From Liquidambar formosana (lineage: Eukaryota > Streptophyta > Magnoliopsida > Saxifragales > Altingiaceae): DNA of 64,000 nucleotides. Shown one piece after another: positions 11,164 to 23,900 of the stretch; within the stretch, counting starts at the first letter, position 1; every line of letters starts with the position of its first letter. The notes beneath the pieces were generated by a model. It had not been told where the DNA came from and made no database searches. It worked only from the letters and a program-made list of their open reading frames with translations. Made by a program: the position numbers and the translations under genes. The stretch is from NCBI GenBank assembly GCA_039720395.1, contig CM077832.1:13334966-13398965 (forward strand), written 5' to 3'.

Positions 11164-11349
11164 TTAAATTTATTTTTAAAAGAAAAACAAAAATCCGTTG
11201 ATGAGTGCGAATAACACAAAAAGAGGGGGCGTGGGTGATTCTTAAAATAAGAGAAACGTTAGGGGGCTATTCACAAAAGGCTCTCATCTTCCTCAACTCC
11301 AAACTAGGGTTTTTGTTCCAGAGGCTTTCAGCTAAAACCTAGTGAAAAA
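11164..11349 (+). promoter_or_regulatory. ELP5 proximal promoter/leader with telo-box
   Basis: Only 186 bp separate the right target-site duplication of the Mutator-like element from the ELP5 start codon. The segment holds a TAGGGTTT telo-box at 11305-11312, 38 bp before the ATG, in a CT-rich leader (CTCATCTTCCTCAACTCC). Most of the ELP5 promoter must therefore lie in, or left of, the transposon. Confidence 0.5.
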
Positions 11350-14300
11350 ATGGCGGAATTGATTAGCAGAACACTTCGAGACGGGGCAACAGTGGGGGAA
11401 CACGCACCAGCTCTCACAATAAAGGACTCTATAACCTCTCCTTTCGGACTCGACGTCTTCGCTCACCTTCTCACCCAACTCTCTTCCAACATTTTGGCTG
11501 GAAAATCTCAATCACGGTCTGTTCATTTCGGCTCAATCCTTCCAAAACGACTCCTGTATTTTCTAATTCTGATTTATCGATTTTTTGTTTGTCAATTTCA
11601 ACTACAGAGGTGTGGTGCTCGTCGCTTTTTCTCAGAGTCCGTTGTTTTATGTCGATTTGTTGAAGCATAGAGCAATCGACGTACGCTTCGTCTCGTAATT
11701 GGTAAGAATGTTTACATCTCAGTTTACATTTATATGTCTGTGCTTTACCCTCTGTTTGGTTTGCTGAGAAAACGGACGAAAAGAAATAGAAGGGAGGGAA
11801 AATTTTGACTTTCTTTTTAATTTGGTGAAAAAAAAGGAAAAAGAAAATTGACGGGATTAGGATAATTACTGAGGCAAATATTTATAAGAATTAAAAATCT
11901 TATATTCCAAAATTTACCCTTTATTTGGTTGCTGGGAAAATGGACGAAAAGAAAAGAAATTACAGATTTTGAATTTTCCCCTTTTATGGTGTTTTGGTTT
12001 CAGGGGAAGATGGAGAACCCACTTGCTTAGTTGAGTTGGGGCTTTCGTTCTTTGGGGATATAGAAAAATGAAAAAAATCTAGGATTCAAAATTTGTATTT
12101 ATTTTTTCTAAATTTTCTCAGATATTGAAGGGAGGCTTAATTTCTTTTGTTGAAATTATATTATTGTGTACTTGCACAGTATATATCTTGTATATGCATT
12201 GTATATTTCTTGCATATGGAGTGATATATTTAAGATTTTGGGAGGATGGGAATTTTAGTGAGCTTAATTGTTGTTGCAGGATTCGAGTTTTGGATTGTTA
12301 CACGGATCCTCTTGGTTGGAAAGATCGACTTCTGGGTTCCAGAAGCATCACCAATCTTTCTCAGGAAGCTTCAACAATTGCTAGTCTTTGTAAGGATGTG
12401 AAGGATTTGGTTAAGTTGTTTTCTTCAATCATTGAACTAGGCAAAGGTACGGTATTACTCTTATTATTGGACTATTTATGTTTATATTGGTATAGCTGTC
12501 TGAGTGAACAATAAAATGTTTGTTTTACCATCAAACCATTCATAGCCATTAGAATTTATGGGTTTTTAAACTTATTTTTTGAGTTTTATAATCAACATTG
12601 AAGATGAAGATGAAAATAGGTTCTGAATTCTGATAAACATCTTTTTTTTTTAATTTTTATATATCTCTGTTTGCATTCATCCTTTTTTGATAATTTGTTT
12701 GTTGGTTCGTAATTTGTGGATTGGTTGTTTATGCTTGCAGGATTGGTCGGACAAGGAAAAGGTCATTTCTCTGTTGCCATAGACTCGGTAATCCTGCATT
12801 CCGTAATTGTGTGTTATCATTAGGAGTGACAGTGATTTATGTAGAAAATATGCGAAGCGAAAGGGCAAGTGCCATTATTACTATGGGGCTTAGATGAGTT
12901 CAAGGCTGCTGGTGTGATATTATGAGTTTTCTGTACAAATACTGCTTTGGCCATCTAGCCACCATGTTCTCATGCATATATAGGAATATAATTGAGAAAT
13001 TTGGATTGTCATATAAATTCTTTGTATCAAGAGTCTTATCTTTCTCAGGATGGTGTGCGGAAATTTCTGATTAAGTACCATTCATGTTCCAAAAACAAGA
13101 AATTTGGATTGTAATATGATTTCTCCATGTGAAGACCCTTATCTCTTTCTAGGATGATGCGCGGAAACTTCCTGTTAAGTGCCAATGATGTACCAACAAG
13201 CAGTGGTCTACTCTTGGCCAGAAGGGAAAAAACAATAGATTAGTAGGCCAGTTAGACTTTCATTTTCTATGGTGGTACCATTTGCTGGACTTGATTGCCT
13301 TTGATGTGTTGTACAAGTTCAGCTCAAAGATATTTGACATAGTTTGTTCACATTGAAGATGTTAAAAAAGTACTTTTAGACGGCCATGTTGTCTCATTTT
13401 AGATGAGAAGGGTAGTGATTCTGGCATGCTCACATGGCTTGTGCGAATCCTGCAAAACCTCTTAGTTGATATGATTTATTATCTTGTAGGGGCATAGTTT
13501 AATGCAGTGAAAGGGGATTGTGGGATGTGAAAGCTAAGTTGGATACTGTTTTAGAACAGTACGAACTACAAAGATTCATGCTTGTGCTCACATAATGTTT
13601 GAAACATTCAGTCACCTAGAAGGATATTTACCATAATGGTATAACTCGTTCACATGTAATTTAAGTTTTATAAATTCTAGCTATCATTAGTACTGCTTAT
13701 TTAATATGATTAAGGATTCCAATAACTGTCACTTCAAACTGTTATATAATTTTTTAGGTCACTTAGTTGAAACTATTGGTCGTTCCTTGTGTATATCAGA
13801 TTTTAATAATCACGTCTGTTATGATTACATGTTATGTCAGTGTACTATTCTTTTTCTTATGAGTATCCTAATATTTTCATGTCAAATTTACAGTTATAAA
13901 ATTGAATTTTAATATCATAATTACTTATGTAACAGCTTTGGGTATTTGTTCAAATAAGTGGTTTGTTCCAAGTGGTTCAACTTCATGCACAGAAAAATTG
14001 TATGTCCTTTGGATATTTGTACACCACTACCCCTAGATATATTATTATTATTTTGTGTTTGTTTGTTGCAAATTTCACAGGACTTCAAACCAGGACACAT
14101 AAATAGTCAATTGAAATAGTAGTCTTGCGGCGGAAAATTTTGAAAAAAAAAAAAATTGATCTCTGTAGAATGTGTTTGCTCTCATATTCAACATTTATGT
14201 CGGGATGTTTTTCTACTTTTTATTTTATCTCAGTGATGCATTTGCTTTTATGTGCCTGGTAATAGCATGCCTGTTTTTAGTTTATTTGCCTTGAATAGTT

Positions 14301-16165
14301 CTAGTGTTTTGTGCAAGGTTTACTCTCTCTCTCTCTCTCCCCATATATATATATATGCATGTGTATAATAATATATTCTTTTTATATCTTACCAGGTAAC
14401 TGAAATGTTAAGACATGCATCTATGTCATCAGTTGCAGGTTTTTTAAGCAATCTTCGTAGCCATGGTAATTTATATCTCTTTTTACTGCTTCTCTTTTCC
14501 CATAAAAACTATGAGATTTTCTTATTGTCTTTCAGAGATCAGTAGATTCCCAGATCAATCAAATATTACTCAATAAATTGATACCGAAAAGGACAAGTTT
14601 ATGTGCGTTATACAAAAAAGAAGCCCCTTTGGCATTGAAAAATTGTACAAGATGACCTTCTGTTGATTTCGATTTACTAATACTCAACAGAAGGTATATG
14701 GTTACTTTCACTAATTCTCTGCTTGCGTTTATGGTTACTTTTCAGATGTGATTTAGGTTTGTGCTTCTGGAAGCAAAGCTCCTTAAGAAATATTTTACAC
14801 TGGAACCTTAACTTACTCATGTTACATGGCAGAAGGACATTATCATTTGACTTCCTTGAATTTGTATTGACGTCTGAAACAATCTAATTGCCTAAATTTT
14901 CAGATCAAATTCAAACTCTCAGGTGTTTTACGCCTGAGAGTTTGATATTTTCTGGAAATAGAGTCTTACAATAAGAACAGGTTTTTTTTTTTTTTCCTAC
15001 TATTAAAACTAATAAAAGAGACCTTCGAATGACTAAATATAGATACCGGTATGTCTCGTAGTAATAACTAATAACTGCTCGCGTGATTTGTAATAGAATA
15101 ATAGTAATATGTTCTATGTAAGACATGAAGTATGAAGTAGCTCTATTTAGGAACTTATAATTGAGATATGAATACACTAGATTGCGCAAAAAAACCGTTT
15201 TTGCGTCAATTCAAAGCCCAAAAAAGATTAAAAAGGTCCGTTGAGCGCCTCATAGCTATGTCATAATAGATCCGAACACTTGCCCCGGATCAAGCAGATG
15301 TCTTCGGTTAGAACTTAGAAGCATCTGTCATCGTATTTTCTACTATTGAATTTTTTAATCATTTAAAACAACTTGGTACTCCATCTTCTATCTTTCTAGG
15401 TTTTTTGTGGATGAGTATTTAAAATGGTTATTCTTAAATTACTTAGTCCACCCACCAGTTATTGATGTAATACTGTGGCACCTACTTGAATGGATTATGC
15501 TGTCATGGTAATTTCTTTACTGCATCAGCCCCCATGGTGCGAATTTTTAAGCAACTCCAATATTCTCTACTGCAGAACTGTACACTGACCCACCCTGGCC
15601 ATTTTTATGATTTAAGTATTCATTTCCGGTGTTTAATAGTAATATATGGATGTCTTATAATATCAGAAATTTCTTTAATCAATCAAGAAAGGGACAAGGC
15701 AGTTTACACTGTTTTTTGGTTGCAGATCAACTCTCTAGTACATTTTGGTTGATACATTCCGACCTTCATGAAGTTAGGGCCACTGCTGTTCTTGAATATA
15801 TGTCCTCTATGGTGGCCAGTTTAGAACCAATAAATCAATCTAAAACTGGACAAAGAGGTGATGTGGAGAACCTCTTTTTGGTCGAACAGAATTCTAGGAA
15901 AGGAAAATTTCATGTGCGGTTCAAGCGCAGAAATGGACGAGTTAGAGTGACGGTGATTTCTGTCTCTCTTTCTGAAAATTTTCACTCTGATTAACAGGGC
16001 AGCACACTAATCTAATCTCTTTAAGATCCCTTTGTGTAGTGTGAAGAATTTCATGTTCAGCAATCAGGCGTTAAATTTTCTACTGTTTCTTTTGATGATG
16101 GGATAATCAATCAAGGCCTTCTGCCGAAGGTCAGTTTTGAATCTTTATTTTGATTCCATTTGAAG

Positions 16166-16207
<42 letters not shown>

Positions 16208-16806
16208 CACACACACTCAGAGACAGATGCATGCACACACTTGCACAGGCATATATGACTCAAAATATAACACACATACCAGACATGTAAACATACCTCC
16301 TAACTCAAGGTATTACTTTTACATTATTCAGTTGAATCGATACTTATTTTTGCAGGTGCAGTTCAATTTACAGCTGTCAGAGAAGGAGAGAATGGACAGG
16401 GCTAAGGTTGTACTTCCATTTGAACACCAAGGTATAGCTGCATCTTAGATTTGTACTTCTTTTTTTTTCGTTCTCTTTTAAAAGCTTTTTCAGTAATCAT
16501 GTAGATTGAAAAGAGGGAGTACTTATTATTGAAAATTTTAATGAATATCTTTCCTTATTCTTGGTTATGATTTGTATGTTCCTTGTAATTCTCTTTTGAC
16601 TTTTTCTTGCTTCAGGAACTGGTGAACCTATACAAATTTATGATGGCCGAAGACCTCTCACAGAGAGCAGAAGCGAGACAGAACTCGCTTCTGAGAAATT
16701 TCCAACAAATGAGGATTCTGGCAAGGGCGAGATAATATATTTCCGTGATTCAGATGATGAGATGCCAGATTCTGATGAGGACCCAGATGATGATTTGGAT
16801 ATATAA
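11350..16806 (+). CDS. ELP5: Elongator complex subunit 5 (nine exons; one apparent frameshift)
   Basis: ELP5 is part of the Elp4-5-6 subcomplex of Elongator, needed for tRNA wobble-uridine modification. Exons: 11350-11516, 11608-11701, 12280-12446, 12741-12787, 14396-14465, 15726-15952, 16040-16129, 16356-16431, 16616-16806; all introns are GT-AG. Landmarks: [12 protein letters not shown] start, [51 protein letters not shown], and an acidic C-terminus with FRDSDDE and [10 protein letters not shown], all as I recall from plant ELP5. Oddity: exon 2 reads into a stop; dropping one T of the TT at 11687-11688 restores AIDVRSSRNWIR across the exon 2/3 junction and makes the total exactly 376 codons. 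The Mutator-like element sits just upstream. Confidence 0.93.
14900..15340. other. ELP5 intron 5 insert: perfect hairpin plus possible plastid-derived segment
   Basis: At 14911-14943 a 12-bp perfect stem (CAAACTCTCAGG / CCTGAGAGTTTG) closes a 9-base loop. From about 15005 to 15335 the texture differs from the rest of the intron and resembles plastid spacer DNA in style, for example GGTCCGTTGAGCGCCTCATA and ATAGATCCGAACACTTGCCC. I cannot place it in a plastid genome with certainty, so a nuclear plastid insertion is only a suggestion. Confidence 0.4.
16171..16204 (+). repeat. (TC)n microsatellite in ELP5 intron 7
   Basis: An uninterrupted TC dinucleotide run of about 34 bp, followed by an imperfect CA-rich stretch. 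It lies between exons ending at 16129 and starting at 16356. Confidence 0.9.
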
Positions 16807-19639
16807 CTACATTAGCCTCCTCAATCACGGCATGCCAGAGGTCAAGCAATGGGAAATGTTTAGGCATATCAGATCAAGTATGTTCATGCTTTAACTTGAT
16901 ACTTCCATTCGAGCAGGGTGGTTAGTCAAATCGAGACAGAATGGAATGGGATTTGCCTCGCCCTTTTTGACTCAACATGGGCTAGCAGAAGATAAAGCCA
17001 AGGCAAGCGGGTTCTAGGATGAGTTATTTCTATGTGAAATTTATCTGTTACAAGTAGGTTGAGCAAGTTAATTGGCATTCACAGATACATTTAGAGGTCA
17101 TTAGCCAACGTATTAGGAGAGATGTTCAACCATTTATCTATTATGGCTTGAGATGTTTAACCAGCCCTGATGAAGTCACAGCTTCCTTTTCTTGTTTACA
17201 GAGTTGATGAGAGACCAACATTATTATTCTGCAAAGCAGATTTTGAGCTATATTAGAGGTGGATGTTAAATACTTAAGCTAATCAAGGCATCCTTTTGCA
17301 GATTGGATTCTTTATTATAGTGATATATAGAAAGAGTGGACAAACTTACATGGAGCCAGTTTTTTATAGTGTGTTAAAATCCATACATAGAAAGAGTGCT
17401 CCATCTTTTTTCAGTTTCCTGATGTTGTTAGGTTGCTAATAATATTTTTCAAAGAGTCATAACTCATCCCCAGTAGTCATACTCTTCTCCCTACCAATAG
17501 CGAGTGATTGTGCATTTGTTATAATGGACCGTCATACACCTAATAAATACCTACGTGGGAAATATTCTGGTTAGTCACTTTTGCTTGGTATAAATTCCAG
17601 TTAAAGCGAATCTCATGCTTGGTGCTTTTGACAGCCTCTTCCTGTGACTTTGGTGAAATTGGAACCATGCAACCAATGGCATCCATGGCGTAGCTTTCCC
17701 TTTTAACAAAGAGGGTTTGGGGGCCATGGTGGTTGTGATTTCAACTCTTAGGTGCATGTGTGGGGAGGAAGAGGTTATGAGAAGGGTGGGCTACCGCATT
17801 TTGGAGTCTATTAGGCTCAACTTTGAATTTTTTTTATTAAAAAAAAAATAATAATAATAAAATGAAGAAATTCGAACCATGCAGAAAAGATATGCATGAC
17901 CCTTGCAGGGATGACTTCGATATATCCAGAATTATTCCTTGAGAGAAAAAATTTTCATTATGATTTTTGTATTTTTTTTTTTAAATAATAATAAATGATA
18001 CAAGCTATGGAACACGTGAAATTGATGAAGCAATATATTTGAGAGAAATCATTGATAAGTTTCCATTTACATATATGATTATTTATATTTTGGAATAGAG
18101 AGTTTTCCTTCGTCACCTTCAATGCATGCAATAGAATTTCAGGTTTTTTTATGAATTTGTCTTGCACTCAGTGTGGAGCATGGGAAGTTAAAAGCATAAT
18201 GAAAACGGCACCCTTCTTTTTTTATATTCTTGTCTTTGTATTTGCAATGTTCTTCCTTTTTTATTTATTTATTTTTGTTTTTTATATTTTGATCTTTGAA
18301 TTTGCTTTATATGTTTCCACAACATATCTTTTGTATAGTTAAATTTGTAATAGCAAGATTTTTTATTTTATTTTAGAGTTTAGGTGTAATACCAACTCAC
18401 TTAAAAGCTTTGAAGGGAGTGTCAAAGCTGACACCAAGGTGAATGGAGATCAAATCACCACATTTTCTTGTTGCTAATTTAATCAATTGTTTAAGTGACC
18501 TCATCTTGTCATTCAAAATACCCCCCTCCTCATTTCTTAAAAAGGAAAATTGTGTCAAATAATCCAACTTTCTGTAGCAAAGAAATCCGCTCATGGAGTT
18601 CAATTTATTAAACGATGGATCTTAGCTAGGGTTAGCAGATCGAAGGTGATTCATCTTTTTCCATTTTGTCAAGCTGCACAATCCCTAAACTCCCATCAAG
18701 CCCTCATTGACATCCCAAGTCACAATAACGATCTTGGGCGCAGATGCAATTGGGCCGCTGCCAGCCACCAGCTGACACAGCATGTCCCAAATTGGTCCTG
18801 ATTCCAAACATATCAATTGTTAGTGTTTTGCTGTCCCTTCCAGGCAATCTTGAATAGTAAAAGTTCAAGTAGAATAAATTTTTGCAACTTTACAAACGCC
18901 TAAAACCATGCTTGGGCATGTTTCTAGTTTTTTGTAAAATATACCACCATGTAAAGTCTGAGGTTTCTATCAATTGAACAATGGCTCAATTTTGTAGCCA
19001 AAAAAATAAAAATAGACACCTCAGTTTGTTTCATTTACTGTTCAAGCTCAAAGAATAAAAATACATCAACATAATTTTTCTACACAAGATAATCATGAAT
19101 GAGAGATGTGAACCTCAAATAAGAAGTATTAAAAGAATAAAGACATGGAATTTAGTGTGGCAAGAACAACACTTTCAGTATCAAATGAATCTAGAAACAA
19201 TGTTTGGAAACAATGTACAGAGCATCACTGAATAGATTAGGAAGGAAGAAAATGAACACTAGTGCTCTCCTCAATATCAAGAAGAATTTGAACCTGAGTC
19301 CCTGAACCTGAAAAGATAGGGGAAATCAATAGAAATTAAGATATAAAAACATGAAATAATGAATCAAGATGTTTAATTGAGGAAGACAAATTAACAGTGA
19401 TTTTTTCCTTTTAGCGGGTGTGTCCATTATTTAACATACTGATGTCATTTCAAGATGCTCATAATTGGCTCACGAAATTTTTTTCCCTGATTTACTTTCA
19501 TACTCGTGATTTTGTGGAATCTAAAATGGATATGCCTCATAATAGGCTTCGAAAAAGAATGACACTTCAGGACATAACTGTGACTCAAACTAGTCAAACA
19601 AAGTCAACATATTATCATTTAGACTGTACAAAACAATAA
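16807..19639. other. 3' flank of ELP5 and convergent spacer
   Basis: This covers the ELP5 3' untranslated region and AT-rich spacer. Two short minus-strand frames look protein-like but match nothing I know: 17757-17575 (60 residues) and 18603-18397 (68 residues, with LDYLTQFSFLRNEEGG and ATRKCGDLI). The second has broken, similar-looking sequence upstream to about 18790 and may be a decayed gene or retrogene. Confidence 0.35.
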
Positions 19640-20633
19640 GAATGTGTTTGAGCATCACATGAGAATGACTGCATCACCAAGCGAATTCGCTCTTGGGGAA
19701 ATAAGTCGCTCTCTTATGTGGGCAGAGTTCAATTTTGAAGCTCTATCCTCTACAGCATTCAAGCCTTTTGGTGCAGCATTTTCATTCTCCCCAAGAGCAT
19801 ACATAAAACCATTGAACAACTGTTTCATGGCTTTCTCTGGTCTGGTTGTGATCTCAAGTCCACTGGTGCAAAAGTGAAGTGGACTGTGCTGTCTTCCTAA
19901 AACTGAAGGTGTTCTTGGCTTAAGAAGATTGAAAGAGTGGAACTTAGCAGCTTCTTTCAATCATATCTGGAGTCTTTTCAATAACTCTGGTCCTCTTTGG
20001 GTAGCATAGGTGAAAGTCTATCTTCTTAGAGGTGATAATTTTTGGGCAGTCAAGACTTCAGCTGAATGTTCTTGGGTTTGGAGGCAACTTCTCAAGGTTA
20101 GAGAGATTGCCAGGCCTTTCATTAAGCACTCCATTAATGGAGTTGGCTCTTCTACCTTTCTCTGGCATGACAATTGGCACCCTATTGGTTGTATTGCACT
20201 AAGATAGGTATGGCACCAGTATCATGTATGATAGGGCTTTGCCGTCCCAAACTAAGGTTAGTGCCATCATTGATAATCAGGACTGGGTTTGGCATGTTCC
20301 TATTACAGTAGACCTTTTGGACATTCAGTTAGCAACTCCTTTCAATTTTAAGCCCAAAGGGGTTAAAGATAACATTATAAATAGAAATTTATGTTTTAAT
20401 TAGGGTATCAACTATGATATCTTGCACTAGCTTCTTGGTTGTTTGCTCCCCTCGGGCTGTGAGGTTAACCTAGGTTCTTATACAATCTAATAGGCTTCTT
20501 TGGTTTTAGCTTATAACATTGTATTTGAGTAGGATTCTTTTCTTCTTTTGGCCTTCTAGCTTGTATTCCCTTTCCTCTTTCTTTCTTTTATATATTATCT
20601 CACTTACCCAAAAAAATAAAAATAAAAAAAATC
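19640..20633 (+). mobile_element. LINE 3' fragment (reverse-transcriptase C-terminus and zf-RVT region), decayed
   Basis: Plus-strand translation in shifting frames gives typical plant L1-like phrases: KRIRSWGNKSLSY near 19678, a FLWSGCDLKSTGAK-like stretch near 19840, RLKEWNLAASFNHIW near 19930, and an intact frame at 20010-20207 with FWAVKTSAECSWVWRQLL and STFLWHDNWHP (the zf-RVT region). Stops and frame changes are frequent, so it is dead. A pyrimidine-rich 3' tail and A-rich terminus (about 20550-20633) are consistent with a LINE 3' end. It lies between ELP5 and the M50B-like gene, outside coding exons. Confidence 0.8.
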
Positions 20634-20908
20634 ACTCTTTCAGGTTTTATATATGGATAATTTTTATTTCAAAGAAAAATAGTTTTCCTACTGTTTTCTT
20701 CATATATTTTTTACATACAAAGGTGGGTGATGACTCCAATCCATTATAATGGCTCCATTTTTGTTTCTCATGACTCCCCTAATGATGAATTTGTGCCTTC
20801 AAATGCTAAGGGAAAGGTTGAATTAATTCATTTCCATGAGACATTCAAATGCACCTTGGCAAATACATACATTTCGAAAAACAAATCCTTGAAGAAGCAG
20901 GTTATACC

Positions 20909-23900
20909 TCAAGACAAGATGACGAGTCCAAGGTACATGGCTCCACCAAGAAACAAAAATGAGATCATTCCCCTGCAAGCAGAGTCCAACGTAATTAGGG
21001 AGCAAGTAACATTATATAAATATATCCTGGGAGGATTAATGTCTTAGCACATCAAATAGGCAAATTTCCTAGTAGTCAACACTTAATGCTCATGTCAAAG
21101 CTAAAAAGACTCACCAAATGACTCCCCATGCAGCACCATTACAAGGGCAGAGGCAAAGTTCTGCGAACTTCTCAGCATCGCTGGAGTTAACTCTTCGAGA
21201 TATTAGATCATCATAGATATCTGTGGCATTACATTCATATTATATGACATTCACGACTCCAGTAGCAGCCACTTAATAATTTACTAAAGAAGGATGACTG
21301 AACATACCATAAACTGAAAATAAACTGTTCATTACACCTGCAATTAGCAAGGTCAGACATTAACAACACTTCTTTTCCACCAACAAGATGAAAGATGAAA
21401 ATAAATGTTTAGTAGCAAGTTCATTTAACAAAAAAAAAAAAAAAAAAAAAGAGAGAGAAAGAAAAAGTAGATAAATTTAACTTAAAAACTCAAATTTAAC
21501 TGGATAAGCATATACCAATGAATAGAATGATGTATCGAAGAATGCGAACTTTGGTTGTTTCTTGCAGAAGCCAAACAACACCAAGAAAAATAATGAATCC
21601 TGAGACATCAATTTATACATATCAATAACGCAAACATGAAAGCCCGTGTATATTAGATAGAAAGAATGTCTCAACAAGGTCAAGAAAGTGCATACCAATG
21701 CAAAGTCCCCGAAGTGTCCACTGTTTGCATGATAGAATAAAGCATGTAAGATTGCTGACATAAAAGCTCAAGAACTACTTATAATTTAAAAAAGAAAAAA
21801 AACCAATAATCTGTAGCATTTGTAAATGGAATACTGTCCTACTGAATATAAGTAGGAATTATAATCTGCTCTAGTAACTATCTCACATTTTTAGCAATGA
21901 AGAGCACAACAACCAGAGCAAGAGCAAAACAACCAGCAGCGATTCTTGCAGTGAGAAGATTTGTGGATGCGAGTATCAAAGCCATTCCCCAAAATGATGA
22001 ACCAAGATCTAGATGCAAAGAGACATTATACACTATGAATGCCAGAGAGGGGAAGCTTGCATCAAATCTTATATATATATATATATATGGCCATTCATCA
22101 AATTCAAGATAATGCAGTCAAAAGAGGAAACATTATAATTTAAAACCTGAATGGATCCAATTGAGTTAATAGAAAGAAAAAAAAAAGGTGGGTTTTCATG
22201 ATTCCTGTATTACACTTTTGTTGCATGAAAAAAGGATCCATTGTGATGAGAAAATGAAGTTGTGAGGGAGAAATGTGTATTACATCCAGCAGGCAATATC
22301 AACCAATATATGCCACCACGTGTTTCTGTCACCCCACCCTCATCCGCATGAACCTTGATTCCCATCACCTGTATATCAAAGTAGATCAGAATATCCATGG
22401 TTGAGCATAACAAAATTAACAACTCCCCTCCCCAACCCCCATGAAAAATAAAATAAAAGAAAACACAACAACAAAATTCCAAACTATGAAGTGGCATGTG
22501 ATAACATCCCTACTACCAAGTCTAAATAAATTTTGGACTTAAAAACCAAAGTCAAAGTCATTTGCAACTTTATCTAGAGCAGTATCAAGAAAACCTTCAT
22601 TTATGGTAATGTTTGAACAGATATGTTGTCATCAAAACCAAGTCATTTTTATTGAGAACAAACAGCACCCAGTTATGAAGCAATGCAAAATTTACACAAA
22701 TTGTGAATTTCTACCACAAACTTCTTGCTTTCTGAGGACTGGTAATTTTCTTGTTGTTGGAGGATCTACATCATCTGGAAGTGGAGAAATACTGAGATTT
22801 GTTCTAGGGATTTTCTGCTAATGTAGCATTATTATTTTACACATCTTGGATTGAAGGAGTGAACCTCTCAGGTAGACATTGTCGAACAAAGTAAACGAAT
22901 GGCTTTTACATGAGAGTGATGAATAAAACTAAATCCCTAAGAAGATGTCAAACACCTCTTTAGCCTGCAAATCCTTGTAACTAAATGGTGTCAAGCAAGA
23001 TCACATCAATGTTTTTATTAAAAATCTCAAACAATGTTTCATTTGATTTCAAATAGAGTTATTTTACAAGTGTGGAAAATAAGTTGAGTATAATTGGAAT
23101 AATGGCTTTGATAACCGAAGTTCACATCAGATCACATTCTCTACCTCAATTCGGCAGGGGCTACTTTATTAGGAAAGAGGTAATATTGCAAATTTGGGAA
23201 AGGGCTTCCCATAAATTTTCTTGGGCTACTTGTTGGTGATCACTTTAAACCCCAAAATAAAAACACTGAATTGTCACGGTGATGCCTTATAAAAACCATG
23301 TTGGACTTGGATCGATATAAATCGAAAATTCAATGGGTGCCTCCTCTAGATGAGTCCAAGAGAGATATGGAAAGGCACAAAGGTCCAAAGAAGGAGACGT
23401 AATATCACAAAGAAGAATGTGTTTGTATGAACATTGAATATGTCTTCTTTAAGCCTCATAAGGTCAAAAATGCATTCAAGAAAGTTCATGAGCAGTATTT
23501 TCAAACATATTGCATACATTTCCAAGCACACATTCACTTATGTTTTCTTTACCAGTTGCAAGAAAAATTTTTACAAATTCATTTTTATTTTTTTTATTAA
23601 CTTTTTAAAAATAAAATAAAATAATTTCTTATCAAGCAAGACACGACTAACGGGAGGCAAATACAATGGACCATCTCTTTTGCTGCAATAGAGCAGTGCA
23701 GTTTTGGTGGTAGGTTGAGCGTTCATTTGATGACATTAACAAACCTACAATTTCATTTAGCAACAAGCTAAAACAGTAAAGAATATGTGCTACAAACCTC
23801 TAATAGATAGGATAAGGCACTATAGGCTTGAAGAATAAATTTTAGAATTCATCTTTTTCCACATAAACGTAGCACAAAAGGCATATCCATCATCTATTAA

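Noticed and set aside
19190..19310. An alternative last exon of the M50B-like gene (acceptor TTTTCAG near 19305, in-frame FRDSGSNSS stop)
   Set aside because: It splices in phase, but the canonical last exon (20972-20909) with the family C-terminus is present and closer. The other could at most be a rare isoform.
20010..20207. 65-codon open frame as an independent gene
   Set aside because: It is the zf-RVT part of a LINE; the broken reverse-transcriptase tail lies directly upstream.
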